Below are positions 11,835-23,167 of a stretch of 64,000 bases of DNA, in pieces (position 1 is the first letter of the stretch; the number at the start of each line of letters is the position of its first letter). Made by a program: the position numbers and the translations under genes. Below the pieces are notes generated by a model. That model ran no database searches. It was given only the letters and a program-made list of their open reading frames with translations, and was not told the origin of the DNA. Source of the DNA: Lichina pygmaea (lineage: Eukaryota; Ascomycota; Lichinomycetes; Lichinales; Lichinaceae); NCBI GenBank assembly GCA_963422465.1, contig OY730173.1, positions 186,001 through 250,000 on the forward strand, read 5' to 3'.

Positions 11835-13033
11835 GTCGAGCGGTCAGAAGGACAGACTCGTGCGAGTTCAAGTCTGTCGTGTTCCTTTCGCACTCCTTGA
11901 ATATGCCCAAGACCTGGACGAGATGCAGGTCAGGATGGATGGGATATCAGTGCCCAGCCCACACATCGACGCCGATGGAGTTTACGGTACATACGTACCG
12001 ACCGGCACCGAAGTGGAAAGTGCGTCATGTTGCGTCATGTGCCAGCGTCGACTATTGGGGGCTACGTACGTAGGTACCATTCGCACCAGATGGAATCATA
12101 CGAAGCATATACTGCCTCTGCACTTCTTTATCGACGCTTTCATTGATAGCTTCGGTCACGATACACCGGAATAGGTCCGGTGGACATGAGAGAAGATCAA
12201 AACCTCTTCTGATGGATCAGTCGATGGATTCTGCAAATATCCATAGCGCAAGAGGGCACTGGTGTTGCGGCCGCAGGCCGGGCATGGCCCTGAGTAGCTT
12301 GGTCAGTAAGCGGGGCATACCGTATAGGCCCTGAGCCCTCGAGGGAATCAACGAGCAGCTCTCCTCCCCTTGATGCCAGGCGCTCGCCTTGTAGCTGTGC
12401 CAACTGGGAGCGCGATCCATCGAGCATCTGCTATGCCTGGTCAACTCCAGGACCGAGTTTGAACCCGCCAGAGCCAAGTTATAGCTTACAGACCCAATAC
12501 TTGTCTTGGCCGTCTTGAAGAGAAGCGCATCTTGCGGGACGCGACCGATGCCAAGTGCAGAAAGGGATGATGATGGTGATGATGTAAGAAGTTGGTGAGG
12601 AACTGAAAGTACTATGCAACGAGAGTGAAACAGCAGAGCGCTTCGTGTGCCAATCTTCTATGATTATTATATCCAACCCACTCCGTGCCATGCCATGCCA
12701 TGCCACGTCACGTCACGTCACGTCGCGCGATGCCGTACCATAAAACCTCCCAGAAAGTCTTCGTGAGGGGAACAGATGGATAGAGGATGTGTTGGCGAGG
12801 GAAGAAATGGGTATCTCGAGCAAGCAATCCTTTCGTGGTATCGTCCGCTCCGATGGGAACACGAGAGCCAAACGACAGCGGGTGAGGGTGCCCAGGCACG
12901 GTACCATCCCCAAAGGTCGGTGGCTCCACGGCACTTCCGGGAGCAGCACGCACGCGTCGGACGGCCATTGGACAGAGAGATGAAATGCTGTGGAGAAACG
13001 GACGGACCGAGGGGATTCCAGCAGCGACCGGCT
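11835..13033. other. intergenic between SAF1-like and PQ-loop genes
   Basis: No gene recognised. It should contain the SAF1-like promoter. GTAC-rich words occur at 11985-12000 and 12060-12080, and a pentamer microsatellite at 12685-12726. Confidence 0.5.
12685..12726. repeat. composite pentanucleotide repeat (TGCCA)n(CGTCA)n
   Basis: Four TGCCA units run directly into about four CGTCA units, ending in CGTCGCG. Intergenic, downstream of the PQ-loop gene. Confidence 0.85.
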
Positions 13034-14386
13034 TCAGACATTCCCGTAGACCGCACCGGTGCTGGGGCGGCGGCGGCGCTGGCTGAGGAGGGGTTCGGCC
13101 TCGGCCGGATCGTCGGCCGCGGCGGGGCCGGGGGATCGCGCGACCGGTGCCCAGCCTCTCATCCAGCCCGTGACCCTCCTCCATCGACCGTCTTCGTCCT
13201 TGACGATCTCCTTCTCGATCTCTTCCCGGTACATCAGGAACTGGACGCCGACGGCGGCGTCGAGCGAGAGCACGCCAGCGGCGCCTAGCCAGAAGGGGAT
13301 GGCAAGAGCCAGCCATTCGACCCGATCGTTGCCTTCCTCTCCGGCCCAGCCGCGGCCGCCGTACGGAGGCATGTCGTACCACGCGCACGGGTTCGTCAGC
13401 AGCGAGGTCGAGTAGAACAGGTTCCCGAAGAAGGCCGCGACGAAGAGCTTGGCGCTGAGGCCCGACGTGCTCTGGCGCACGTAGTTCTTGTACAGCTGCG
13501 GCAGCCGCGAGCCAAGGTAAAGAAGGGTCGACGACCAAGAGAGCACCCGGCCAGCGGTCAGCAACGCGGCGTCCTGCGCCGGGGACGGCGACGACGGCGA
13601 CGACGGCGGCGGCGGGAGACCAGAGCGCACCGGCTGCGGCGGCGCACCGGACGGGTGCGCCATGGCGAGAGCGCAGACGAGGGACAGGTAGAGGAGGCTC
13701 TTGGGCGCGGCCAAGGGCGCGATGGAGCGCGGAGGAGCGGCCGTCGGACGGGCGGGCATCATCGCCGACGAAGAGCCACGAGGCGACGAGCCCTTCTCTC
13801 TCGGAGCCGGGCCGTGGATCGTACGTAGCGAGTGTGCCTGGAGATCTTCGCCGAGCAGGTCACGCACCCCGGCCGGCGGCGGCGACGTCACCGGGCGCGG
13901 CGCGGACGCGTTCGGGTCGGCTGCGACGGCGGCACCGTCGTCGGAGCCGCCGTGCGAGGCGGCGCTCGACCGCCGCCGTCGACGCGATCGCCTGCGCGGC
14001 TTGACGTGGGTATACCACGCGTACTGCCCCACGAGGACGAGGTCAACGAAGACGTAGTAAGCCGCCACGAAGACCTGCCAACTCGCCTGCCTCGTAAAGA
14101 TGGCACCCAACAGGTTGGTCGAGTCGCCCAGGCACCACTCGATCAGGAAGAAGATGCTGAGCCCGCTGGTGGAGCCGACGGCATAATTGGTGAAGATCTG
14201 GGGTAGCTGAGCGAACAGCCAGGCCGCGATGCTCAGCAGGCCCAGCGTCGACGAGACGAGGGCGAGAGGGGTCGGTACGCAGACGTGGAGATGTGCGGAC
14301 AGGTGCGCCAGAAACGGCGATGACGGCGAGCAGTGCGCCGGAAGGCCCGCCGTCAACGACATCGTCGACCATGCCGACGACCCCAT
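13034..14386 (-). CDS. PQ-loop vacuolar/lysosomal amino-acid transporter family protein
   Basis: Seven-TM-type PQ-loop protein related to yeast Ypq1-3/Rtc2 and animal PQLC2, which export basic amino acids from the vacuole or lysosome. 450 aa from the first in-frame ATG (14386, MGSSAWSTMSL); the frame stays open upstream but without another ATG. Two PQ-loop repeats are clear: FAQLPQIFTNYAVGSTSGLS (near residue 60) and SRLPQLYKNYVRQSTSGLSA (near residue 290), each followed by hydrophobic helices (FFLIEWCLGDSTNLLGAIF; LFVAAFFGNLFYSTSLL). Between them lies a basic, Ser/Pro-rich cytosolic loop (RRRSRRRRRSSAAS) that is longer than in yeast. The C-terminal tail is acidic then basic and has AEAEPLL, a possible dileucine sorting signal. 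Substrate is inferred from the family only. Confidence 0.9.
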   Translation of the reverse strand: MGSSAWSTMSLTAGLPAHCSPSSPFLAHLSAHLHVCVPTPLALVSSTLGLLSIAAWLFAQLPQIFTNYAVGSTSGLSIFFLIEWCLGDSTNLLGAIFTRQASWQVFVAAYYVFVDLVLVGQYAWYTHVKPRRRSRRRRRSSAASHGGSDDGAAVAADPNASAPRPVTSPPPAGVRDLLGEDLQAHSLRTIHGPAPREKGSSPRGSSSAMMPARPTAAPPRSIAPLAAPKSLLYLSLVCALAMAHPSGAPPQPVRSGLPPPPSSPSSPSPAQDAALLTAGRVLSWSSTLLYLGSRLPQLYKNYVRQSTSGLSAKLFVAAFFGNLFYSTSLLTNPCAWYDMPPYGGRGWAGEEGNDRVEWLALAIPFWLGAAGVLSLDAAVGVQFLMYREEIEKEIVKDEDGRWRRVTGWMRGWAPVARSPGPAAADDPAEAEPLLSQRRRRPSTGAVYGNV

Positions 14387-16851
14387 AGTCTCGCACGGCT
14401 CGGCCGTCGTCGAGACCGTTCGAGAGAGAGCGTTCGAGACGCCGTCAAGCGGAGTGGGTCCGCAATCGGCGGCGCCGTCGATCTGCCACGACCGGGGTTC
14501 CCGCAAGCGTCGATATCGTGCCGCCGTCCAAGCTCGGCAGTGCTACGACTAGGGTCTGGCCGCTAATGCTGTTGGACGATCGGCGTCGGCGGCGGGTGAA
14601 GCCAGCGGGGGATGACGATGTCGTGCAGACCAAGACCGAGTCGAGCCCATGTGGATCTTCTTGGCCTCGGAGAGACAGGAGAGCTGGTCGTCCGCTGCAT
14701 CAACGGGGTCGAGGAAACCAAGCCGTACGTGGACGGACACGTGCGACCGTGACCCTGACCCGCCACTGCCTCCCACCACGCAAATGTCAGCGGAGGGATG
14801 AGTCGCACAGCGAGAGCGGGATCAGCAAGGCACCACCAGGCTCGCCAGGGTACGCACGTACCGTAAGGCCAGCGCTGCGAAGCCCCATCGGCGTTATAGC
14901 AGTCGGGGCAGATGAGGATGCCAGTGGACGCCTAGCACGGCCGCCGTCCGCCATACCGTCGACCGTCCGAGGCCCGGGCGGTGGGGGTGGATCTGCCTCG
15001 TGGTCCACAGACGGCAACCCCGATGATGTGGGTGCACCGGCACGGGTCGACAGGGAAGTCGCTTCGAGGCATCCGCCGCGGATCTTTGGGGCCATGATTT
15101 CTGTTCGGTGCTGTACCGGCCGCACCACACGACCCCACAAGGTAGACGTCTCTGTCGAAAGTAAGAAGGACGGCCGACGAGGGCGCTTCCGCGCGTGTGA
15201 TCTGGCCTCGGCACGTGAGCGGACGTCGCTGAGTCATCTTTGCCGATGACGCCAACGAGGCCCAGAACAAGCAAGTCGAATATATCGACCTTCCGTCTCT
15301 GTAAGTGGGGGCGCCGGCGCGCTAACATAGATATGTGGCCCTAACTCTCGAGGGTTCTCGCTGCGCATCGATCTCGTCAAGAATCCATAGACGTGCAGTA
15401 CTGTAAGATGTAAACAGAGTGCTTACAGGAAGTTGGGTCTCTCTTGGTCGCAGAAGATCCAAAGGCTGTGAAATCTACAGAGTACATCTATGAATCACTC
15501 AAGTAGTTGATGGACTGGTGTCAAAAGCTTCAATCACGTGAAAGGTGCTACTTTATCACATGTCGTGATTACTCATACGCGCACGAGTCCTCGGTCCATT
15601 GTTCTTACGTCAGCAACGACATCCGTCCGGAGGGACTTGACTGGAGCACTCGATGACTGATGTCATCGGCTCTGATCAGTACAAGGTCGGAGTTCAGAAG
15701 TCTCTGGGTATAGGGAAGTGGCAGATACCCGGGATGGAAGGTCTTTTGTTTCTGTCGATGTACGAAGTACTCTGCGAGTGTTCTCATTCGTGTTGAGAGC
15801 AACAAGTATCAGTCACTCCTGTACGCCCAGAGACTTCTGAACCCCTGCGAGGTTGAGTGTCGTGACACAAGTTTGAACAAGCCCCCATACAAACTTGACT
15901 TCTACTACATACTCATTGCCTCTTTTACCCCTGTTGATATGACAACAATTGTAGGGGAAGTACGTTACGTACGTTCCGTACACACAGAATTCTTACTACT
16001 TATGACTATCAGGTTTGTAAGCAGGAACCGGCTTCTTCAAACTTGTGTCGACCCACTGTACGAAGGCGTACTACTTGTTGACCGGGGGTGGGAGAGACCA
16101 GTCCTCGCTCACTGCTAGAGCTTGGGTCACGTGAGACGAAGAGGATTTTTCCTGTGTATTAGACTGTCAGATAACGACACTCAGAGGATCAAGAGAGTCT
16201 TACGCGCTGGGAGCCTCTTCCGCACGACGCCGACGCCGCACGCTGACCAGTGGCCTGGCCGCTCAACAGTCATGAGCTTGGAATCGCATGCCGCTTGACC
16301 TTTTCGATTTGAATTGTATCAGACCTCAACACTACTGTACATACCTACAGTAAACCCGGCGGGGGCTTCTCTCCAGCCCACCAAGCCTGGCGGCATCTTG
16401 GATGTTGTTGCGCAGTGGCGTATTTGTATTGAAGCAGCTCGACTCCAGCCGACGCTCGTCCAGTGGGCCTGATGGAATCTCACATTGTCCAGCGTCGACG
16501 TCCGGTCCGGCCAGCGGACCGTCTGGGCGTTGGTATGCGCCGCGCTGTCTAGTCTGCACGGACGTGGCTCCGTCGTAGCGTCGTCGTGAGGTCGGAGCAT
16601 AGGACGTTCGTTCGTTCGCTGGCTGCCCTGTAAAGACGCTGCCGCGGGAAGAACGGCGACTTCGTCGGCTCCGTGCGTACCGGTGCTCGTGACTTCGGAT
16701 CCAGCCGGAACAGAGACGCACAAGCGCTTGATTTCCGCCCTCGGTGTGATGGTAAGCATTGCTCGACTCCAACCCCCGCATACTCGATTGTCATCTTGCT
16801 CCATAGGGATCTGCTCGGAATCTTCCGACTCGTACGGTCGACCTCCCAGCC
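14387..16851. other. divergent intergenic region between PQ-loop gene (-) and ADH (+)
   Basis: The part at 14390-15330 is GC-rich and open in several frames on both strands. It may be a long 5' leader or an unrecognised gene, but I cannot build a convincing exon chain. From 15330 to 16850 it is ordinary intergenic DNA with GTAC-rich words at 15955-15990. The last few hundred bases should hold the ADH promoter. Confidence 0.45.
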
Positions 16852-18132
16852 ATGGCCGACTCCTTGCCCAAGACGTTCAAGGCCGTTGTTGTCGAACGGA
16901 AAGATGGAGCGATGGTCCTCAAGGACGTGCCGCTCGAACAGCCAAAGCAAGGCGAGGTTCTCATCAAGGTGCTCGCGACGGGCGTCTGCCATTCCGACTC
17001 CATGCTCGCGCCGGGCCTCTTCGGGAACCCGTTGTGAGTAGCCCCCTCCGTCGGCCCATGCTTCACGTTGGCCTCTCGCTCACGGCGCCGTGCTCGTAGC
17101 CCGATGGTTCCCGGTCACGAGGTGATCGGGAACGTAGTAGCTCTCGGTCCAGGCGAGAGCGACTGGAAGGTTGGAGACCGGGTGGGGGCGCCGTGGCACG
17201 GCGGACACGACGGTCTGGTCTCTCGGTCCGTATCCATGCGTGCAGGAGCGACTGCTGACGGCCTCGTCCGGTAGGCGTATGTCGAGACTGTCGAAAGGGC
17301 CAGTTCCAGATGTGCGATCATGAGGTCGTCAACGGCTTCTTTCGCTTCGGCGGCTGTGAGTGAAGCCTCGCCCCGCGCCGCGCGTGTCTGAGGATGGAGG
17401 CTGAGATGGAGCGACGCACGAAGACGCCGAATACATGGCGCTGCGTACGGAAGCCACCGTTCGCGTGCCAGAGGACGTCGATCCGGTGGCCACGGCTCCC
17501 CTTCTCTGCGCGGGCGTGACCACGTTCAACGCGATCCGCAACATGGGCGTCTCGCCCGGCTCGCTCGTCGCCGTGCAGGGGCTCGGCGGCCTCGGGCACC
17601 TCGCCGTTCAGTTCGCGGACAAGATGGGGTACCGGGTCGCGGCCCTCTCGAGCTCGGCCGACAAGGAGGACTTCGCCAAGGAACTGGGTGCGTCGTACTA
17701 CATCGACGGCGGCAAGCAGGACCCGGCCGAGGAGCTGCAGAAGCTCGGTGGGGCGTCGCTGATCGTGGCGACGGCGCCGAACCCGAAGTCGATCGAGCCG
17801 TTGCTCAACGGCCTCAAGAGCTATGGCACCCTGCTCATCCTTGCGGGTAAGTCGTCCCTGCGAACCCCGCTTCGGCTCGAACGGCTCGGTGCTGAGTTGA
17901 TGCAGCTGCTGGCAACGTCTCCGTCGACACCACCACCTTGATTCAGCGGGCGCTCACGGTGCGGTCCTGGGCGAGCGGACATGCGTTGGACAGCGAAGAG
18001 ACGATCGACTTTGCCCGGGCCAAAGGTGTCAGGTCCCTGGTCGAGAAGTACCCGCTCCGGGACTTTCAAAAGGCCTTTGATCGCATGATTGGCGGCCATG
18101 CCCGTTTCCGATGCGTCCTGGAGATGGAATGA
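16852..18132 (+). CDS. zinc-dependent alcohol dehydrogenase (medium-chain)
   Basis: Oxidises an alcohol to an aldehyde or ketone, or the reverse, with NAD(P). Five exons (16852-17033, 17100-17212, 17275-17355, 17424-17846, 17906-18132) give 341 aa. Catalytic zinc ligands are visible: Cys46 in GVCHSD, His67-Glu68 in PGHE. The structural-zinc loop is VCRDCRKGQFQMC (Cys101, 104, 112), one Cys fewer than yeast ADH1, as I recall for related fungal enzymes. The Rossmann motif GLGGLGHLAVQ lies near residue 180 and is followed by ALSSSADKEDFA, where Ser rather than Asp after the second strand makes NADP use plausible. Conserved SWASGHALDSEETIDFA closes the C-terminal part. Two junctions are non-standard: intron 2 starts GTCTGG and intron 3 ends AAG, yet both keep family-conserved sequence in frame. 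The physiological substrate is unknown. Confidence 0.95.
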
Positions 18133-19160
18133 AAAGATGAAGCGGGGAGAGGAGAACTTCGTACATCCTTACGGGCAGGCGCGGCAGGTAGCCACCAAGG
18201 TGTCTTGAGCTACGTACTGTAATACGTAGATGAGAAAACACCCCGAACAGATCTTTACCATACGAGTACTTCCGTATATGGTCTTCAGGTGCGCTGAAAG
18301 CGACTAAACCACTTTAGGCAACTACGGTATCGATCTTACCTCGTAGACAGGCCCGGGGACTCGGGTATAGTCTTCCGTATTTGGCTAGCGCTTATGTACG
18401 TAGCCCGAGGACTCGGGTACGTTTGTACCAGCATTTCCCCTAAAGTCTTCCCTGAACTTCCCCTTGGGTCTCCCTGGCCTTCCTTTATAGAAATGCCATC
18501 TGCTCCTTCTTTTTCGTCCCAGTCTCACTACAGTCGTATCTGTTTTCCGAATGATATTTCCAATGACTGACAACATGAGGAACAAGATGGGGATGCATGA
18601 TGGCAACAAACCTGCACCTTACAAATCACTCACAACTGATTCTGAAAGCATCAGGAAAGTTCGAGGGGATCAGAAGAGACGTAAGGTATGTTACTGCTTG
18701 AATTCCTGTGATTACACAGTGAAGGGAAAGACCTGTTTGATGGGAAATTGACCTAACGAAGCATTACTTGTTCTCATAGGCTCTACGCGACTGCTTCACC
18801 TACTGGCAGTCGTAGGTCGGTCTGTCAGCACTTGCCTCCACAAGGGGAGCAAGTGTCTTTTCCCTTATCTATCATCCCTCGTCCCCCACCTCAACCCTTT
18901 TCCACACATTGGCATCCGAACCCATTGGCATATTGTCGTCGTCATTGCCATCGACATCGACATCGTCATCGACACCATCATCATCATCGGCATGGAAGCC
19001 GTTTCTACAGGCATCCCCGATCGCTTTCAAAATCATCATGCATACATTGCGTCATATCGGGCCCAAAATGTACGATTCAGACTTGTTCTTCTCCGCTGCT
19101 TTCTCGTGTTTAATCTTCATAGTTAGCTAACCCGATCGTTACTATAGCAAAGCCGCTACC
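18133..19160. other. intergenic
   Basis: No gene recognised. There is a pair of GGACTCGGGTA words (about 18355 and 18405), and an interrupted CATCGA/CATCAT repeat at 18940-18990. Confidence 0.5.
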
Positions 19161-19598
19161 ATGCGAGCGTGCAGGTGTGGTTGTTGCCCTTGCTGCCTCA
19201 CGGCAGACGACGACGAGGGTGTCGAACTCGGCCACGGGGCCACGGAGCCCAGCGGGGCCGGTGCGACCGCGGCGACGACGAGACAACGACGACAGAAGGG
19301 GGCGCTGCCGGCGCAGTGGCCCCCCGGCGCCACAGCCGCCCCGGCGGCGGGGGCGGCTTCTGGTGGCGTGGGGGCCACCAGCGGGCCCGGGGATGGGGGG
19401 TATGTGCCCCCCAGCGCCGCGACCGTCCCTGGCGGGGGGACGGTCCTAGGCGGTGCTGGGGCCACCAGGGCCGGGCGGGCGCCCACCCGGAACCGAGGGC
19501 CAGTGGCCATCATCTTCTGTTGCGGTCCTCGGACCAAGGGCGACAACCGCAAGGGCAACAACAGCAACAACGGCATCATCGTTGACATCAGTACCTGA
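19161..19598 (+). CDS. doubtful Cys- and Gly/Ala-rich ORF in a GC island
   Basis: An ATG at 19161 opens 145 codons. The product starts with a Cys-rich head (MRACRCGCCPCC), has a low-complexity Gly/Ala/Pro/Thr middle, and ends with FCCGPRTKGDNRKGNN and IIVDIST. No family recognised. The island is very GC-rich between AT-richer flanks, and long frames are open on both strands, so openness alone is weak evidence. The Cys pairs at both ends and an ATG at the island edge are the only hints of a real gene. Confidence 0.3.
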   Translation: MRACRCGCCPCCLTADDDEGVELGHGATEPSGAGATAATTRQRRQKGALPAQWPPGATAAPAAGAASGGVGATSGPGDGGYVPPSAATVPGGGTVLGGAGATRAGRAPTRNRGPVAIIFCCGPRTKGDNRKGNNSNNGIIVDIST

Positions 19599-20395
19599 TA
19601 GTTTTACGACTCCCAATCCAAATTTTTTTCACCGCCGAACAACTTCCAGGTCCTCGGAGTACGGTAGCACTTTTGTAGAAAGAGGCATCTTGCCATTTCT
19701 GCATCCATAGACCGCGCGGCCCTGTTCACCTGAGAGAAGTACAAAGCTCTTGACTATAGGTGTAAAGTAAAGCTAGGAGATCTACAGTCTACCATCCCAC
19801 GACAACTATCAAAGATAGTTTCTCATCGTCTTTGCGGGGTGAGAACGATGGACAAGACTCTTCCCAACGTGACGTACCGTGGTATGACACATTTGGATAG
19901 CTGCCCAGGGAAAGATATCCGTCTTTCATTTGTTTGCCATACGTACAGTACCCTATAGCTTGAACTTTTTCAACAATTTGCTTCTCTTCTCTGGGGTGGT
20001 GGGGGGGTTTCTTTTCACGTCTCTTGACAAAAAAGAAAAAAAACAGACTAGATATGCCAAACCTTTCTCTTGGCAGACACTTACTGTACACCTCTCTGTG
20101 TGATTTGTTTCCTTGCAGAAACAATGCGGCATATTCTCCGAGAATCTACTGTGGTCTCGCCCCCCCCCCCCCCCCCCCAACTCTCGGTTTTTAATTCCTT
20201 CAAAGGGGTTTCTGGGAAGACGAGCATATTTCTAAAAGTCCTGCGTGGCTCACCGGCCAAATCAGAGTAAGAATAGAATTTAAAATTTTTAGCCTGACTA
20301 GGCCCCCCTTCGTACACACTGCGTCTCTGGCTCGCGTGCAGGTTCCCATCCCTGGAGAGTGTAGTACAATTTTGGTTAATGTCGGCGACCGTCGA
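19599..20395. other. intergenic downstream of tyrosinase
   Basis: AT-richer spacer with a run of G/T near 19995 and a poly-C run at 20160-20178. No gene recognised. Confidence 0.55.
20160..20178. repeat. mononucleotide C run
   Basis: Nineteen consecutive C residues in intergenic DNA. The length may be uncertain because of sequencing slippage. Confidence 0.85.
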
Positions 20396-22535
20396 TCACT
20401 CCACCCCCACTGGCGCCGGAGCGACCTCGAGGGTTGGCGTGTCGAGCCTCTCCGGCGCCTTTTCACCGATGGGAGCGGGCTCGGCGCGCTGCAGACCTCC
20501 AGTCTTGCCGGCCGTCGGTGCAAAGTGGGTCAGGACGTTGGATACGGTCGGTAGCTCCTCCGGGTCGTTTCCAAGGTCGACGATGGCGCTCGACACAATG
20601 ACCTTCAACGACGGGACGCTCTCGAGCGCGACGTTGCCACCGCCCACCTGTTCATGGAAAGGGCATCGATCAGCGTTTGTGGCGCGGTGCAGACAGGGAG
20701 GCTGCTAGTGCTGCGTGCGAAAGTGATCGAACAACGTACCTTCTCGATTTCCCATCGCAGATCTCCCGAGAGCGCCGGAGCGGCCTCCTCCGCCCGCAGC
20801 GCAATGTTTCTGTCGACCAGTCCGCGCGTCAGCGGCACCGTGAAGTTCGCTTGCCTATCGCCTCCTGCGTCGGGCTTGTCGTCCGTGAAGACGCCGAGTC
20901 GGCCAACAAGTTCGTTACCAAGGTAGAAGCGGATGCGGTGAGGCCCCCTGAGCTCAGACGGCTTGAACAGGACGTTGGCGGTCCATTCCCGACGCGCGTT
21001 CGGCACTGGGAGAAGCGACAGGTCAGGGAAGCAGGTCCAGCAACCGGGTGATGACCGTCGTTAGGGGAAACAAAAAACTGCCACCACCAGAATGGGGGAA
21101 AGACGTACCTCGAGCTGCACCGGAGGCAAGTCCCCTGAATGAAGCGGCAACTTTTCGGTCGCTTGTCTGCGGCTCTCCGTACAGCCGGTTGATCTGCCTA
21201 CAGGTGAATCGACGAAGACTTTCCGTCGACCTTCCCTGCGGAACCTCCGGGTACGCGTATCCGTATGTGAAGATGTCCTCGGCCCTCTTGATCTGGTCCG
21301 AGTTCCACTCCTGGCCGTTCGCGTTCCGGAAGGGATAGAGCGGTGTCGTGATGGTGTCCTGGCCATCGCCAGAGAGCGCGAAGGTTGGAGAGCCGGGCTC
21401 GGGCTGCAGGTACACACCCGGATGAGTCGCCTGCCACATGGCCCACAGCCGATCGACGTTGCTGTGATGTAGCCAGAAGATGGGATCGAACGCCGACACG
21501 GACACGAAAGACATTCCTCCACCAACGTCGACGTGGACGCCGCCGTGGATGCCCTCGGCGTTGGACTGGTAGTCGTTGTAAGTGGCAAGCCGCAAGGCCT
21601 GGTACGTCGCATCTCGCGTGGACTCCCCAAAGTCAAACTGGCCCGAGTCACGTCGGACGGTCTCCTCTCCGACGCCCCAGTCCGAGTGGTCCTGCAAGAA
21701 GCGGTACGACCGGAGCGGGTTCGGGATCGAGGTCGATTGGGGAGCGCCGTCCGGCCCGGGCCGGGTCACCGGGACGCTCTCGTCGATCAAGATGGAAGGA
21801 ATCCTGGCCTCGACGCCCTTGGACGCCCAGTCCCAGTATCTGCGCGGAGCAGGATCAGCACAACGTACGCGGTGCTACGCGGGAGACACGAGGAGCGTAG
21901 ACGACAAGGACAACGGCATGATCATGCACTCACGGTAGCCGGACATTGTTTGCGGCTGTTAGCCACTGCGTCCGCGAGCTGTTGTCGAAGCGGTTGGCGA
22001 TGACAAGAGCTTCCTGGCGGAGCAGCTGCTCGAAGAGCACAAGGTAGGGCCGGTGCCATGTCATGAACAGGACGCTGGCATGGGTGCAGTAGCCGTAGAA
22101 CGGGTTCTCCGTAGCCGAATCTGGATACTGCCATGGCTGGTACGGTCGTCCGTGGATGCCTGGACCGCCCAGAATCAGTCATCGCAGACTCGGATCGAGT
22201 AGCTTTCTCCTGATGACGATGATAGACGACGCACCTGCAACCTGATAGTAGCTGGTGTCGTTGGCCTCAACACGGGCCGCGACGCTGTGCCAGGCCAGGA
22301 GCAAGATATTGTACCGATCGGGAAACTGGTCCTTCAGCGTCGTGATGGACTGTCTGCTGACGACGCGGGCAGGATCGCCAACAATCGGCGTGAAGCCTGT
22401 GGAGTTCCCGGCCTGGCGCTTGGCCAGCAGAGACAGCGGCTCCAGCGCGGCCGGAGACACCTGCGTCGCTAAGAAAGACACCAAGCCCAGCAGCACGAGA
22501 GCTGGCTGTGCCAGCAAGCACTTGAGAGGCTGCAT
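20396..22535 (-). CDS. secreted tyrosinase (type-3 copper polyphenol oxidase)
   Basis: Hydroxylates monophenols and oxidises diphenols to quinones, feeding melanin-like polymerisation. Five exons (22235-22535, 21934-22159, 21109-21839, 20740-21005, 20396-20647) give 591 aa with exact GT-AG phases. It starts with a signal peptide (MQPLKCLLAQPALVLLGLVS) and a dibasic LLAKR site at 39-40, a likely Kex2 processing point, so an extracellular or cell-wall enzyme is inferred. CuA ligands: His103 (GIHGRPYQPW), His127 and His135 in YCTHASVLFMTWHRPYL; Cys125 two residues before His127 is the thioether Cys known from Neurospora tyrosinase. LPYWDWASKGVEARIP spans the second intron. CuB ligands: His274 and His278 (GIHGGVHVDVGGG), and the FWLHHSNVDRLW motif at 297-308. 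The C-terminal 250 residues form the usual beta-rich domain (HRIRFYLGNELVGRLGVF). Length fits the family. All copper ligands are present. Confidence 0.96.
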
Positions 22536-23080
22536 GACGCAGTGGCGGAGACGACAGGACTCGATGGGTGGCCTGATCGCGAGATACGAACGGTTCAAGT
22601 GCGTCTGCGAGAAAGACGTCAACGCCAGGTGACTTGGAAGTTGGAGCTCAACAGGCCAAGAACGGCGGCGGGACAGGCGCCTCTTATGTTTCCTTTGAGT
22701 TGGTCCTCCTCAGCCGTGCTCGGCCGCTCCATCCTCGGGTCTCATTTCCGCGTGGCGTTCGACGCCCGATATCCCTAGAGGGCGCGGCGAACCTCCTGAT
22801 CGAACGTGGTCCGAAGGAGGGACCCATGCTGCTGACTTGTGGGCGACGGACCGGATCTCTCTTGGCTGTTCAGCCGCCATCCAAGGGCCGACGCCGTAAG
22901 CCTCGGCCAGGACATGCATGTCGATCATCACACCATGTAGGTTGGGCTTCGAGCGTTCGTTCTGGACCGGTACGGATCCAAGCGTCTTCGAGTCTGCCCG
23001 GCGCAAAGATACCGGACCAGCACCGACCCCCATGTGGGGCCATCTACGCAACGTACCGTGGCACGCGTGCGTCCAGCCGG

Positions 23081-23167
23081 ACTGTCGCGGACAGCCGTCA
23101 GCGTGTCGGACCGTCGCGGACAGCTGTCAGCGTGTCGGACCGTCTCGGACAGCTGTCAGCGTGTCGG
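23081..23167. repeat. 29-bp tandem repeat, three units
   Basis: Three direct units at 23081-23109, 23110-23138 and 23139-23167, differing at one to three positions, each ending CAGCGTGTCGG. Each unit contains GGACAGCTGTC, a near-palindrome. Intergenic. Confidence 0.88.

Noticed and set aside
12425-12480. Another GGTTCAAACTC string near 12460 on the minus strand.
   Set aside because: Same reason: no cloverleaf could be folded by eye around it.
14563-14808. A minus-strand frame containing LGLGLHDIVIP, reminiscent of the GxGD signature of signal peptide peptidases.
   Set aside because: The signature is interrupted, there are no flanking transmembrane helices in the same frame, and no second catalytic motif is found upstream.
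16852-22535. A metabolic cluster made of ADH and tyrosinase.
   Set aside because: They are 2.3 kb apart on opposite strands, with no transporter, regulator or further pathway enzyme between or beside them.
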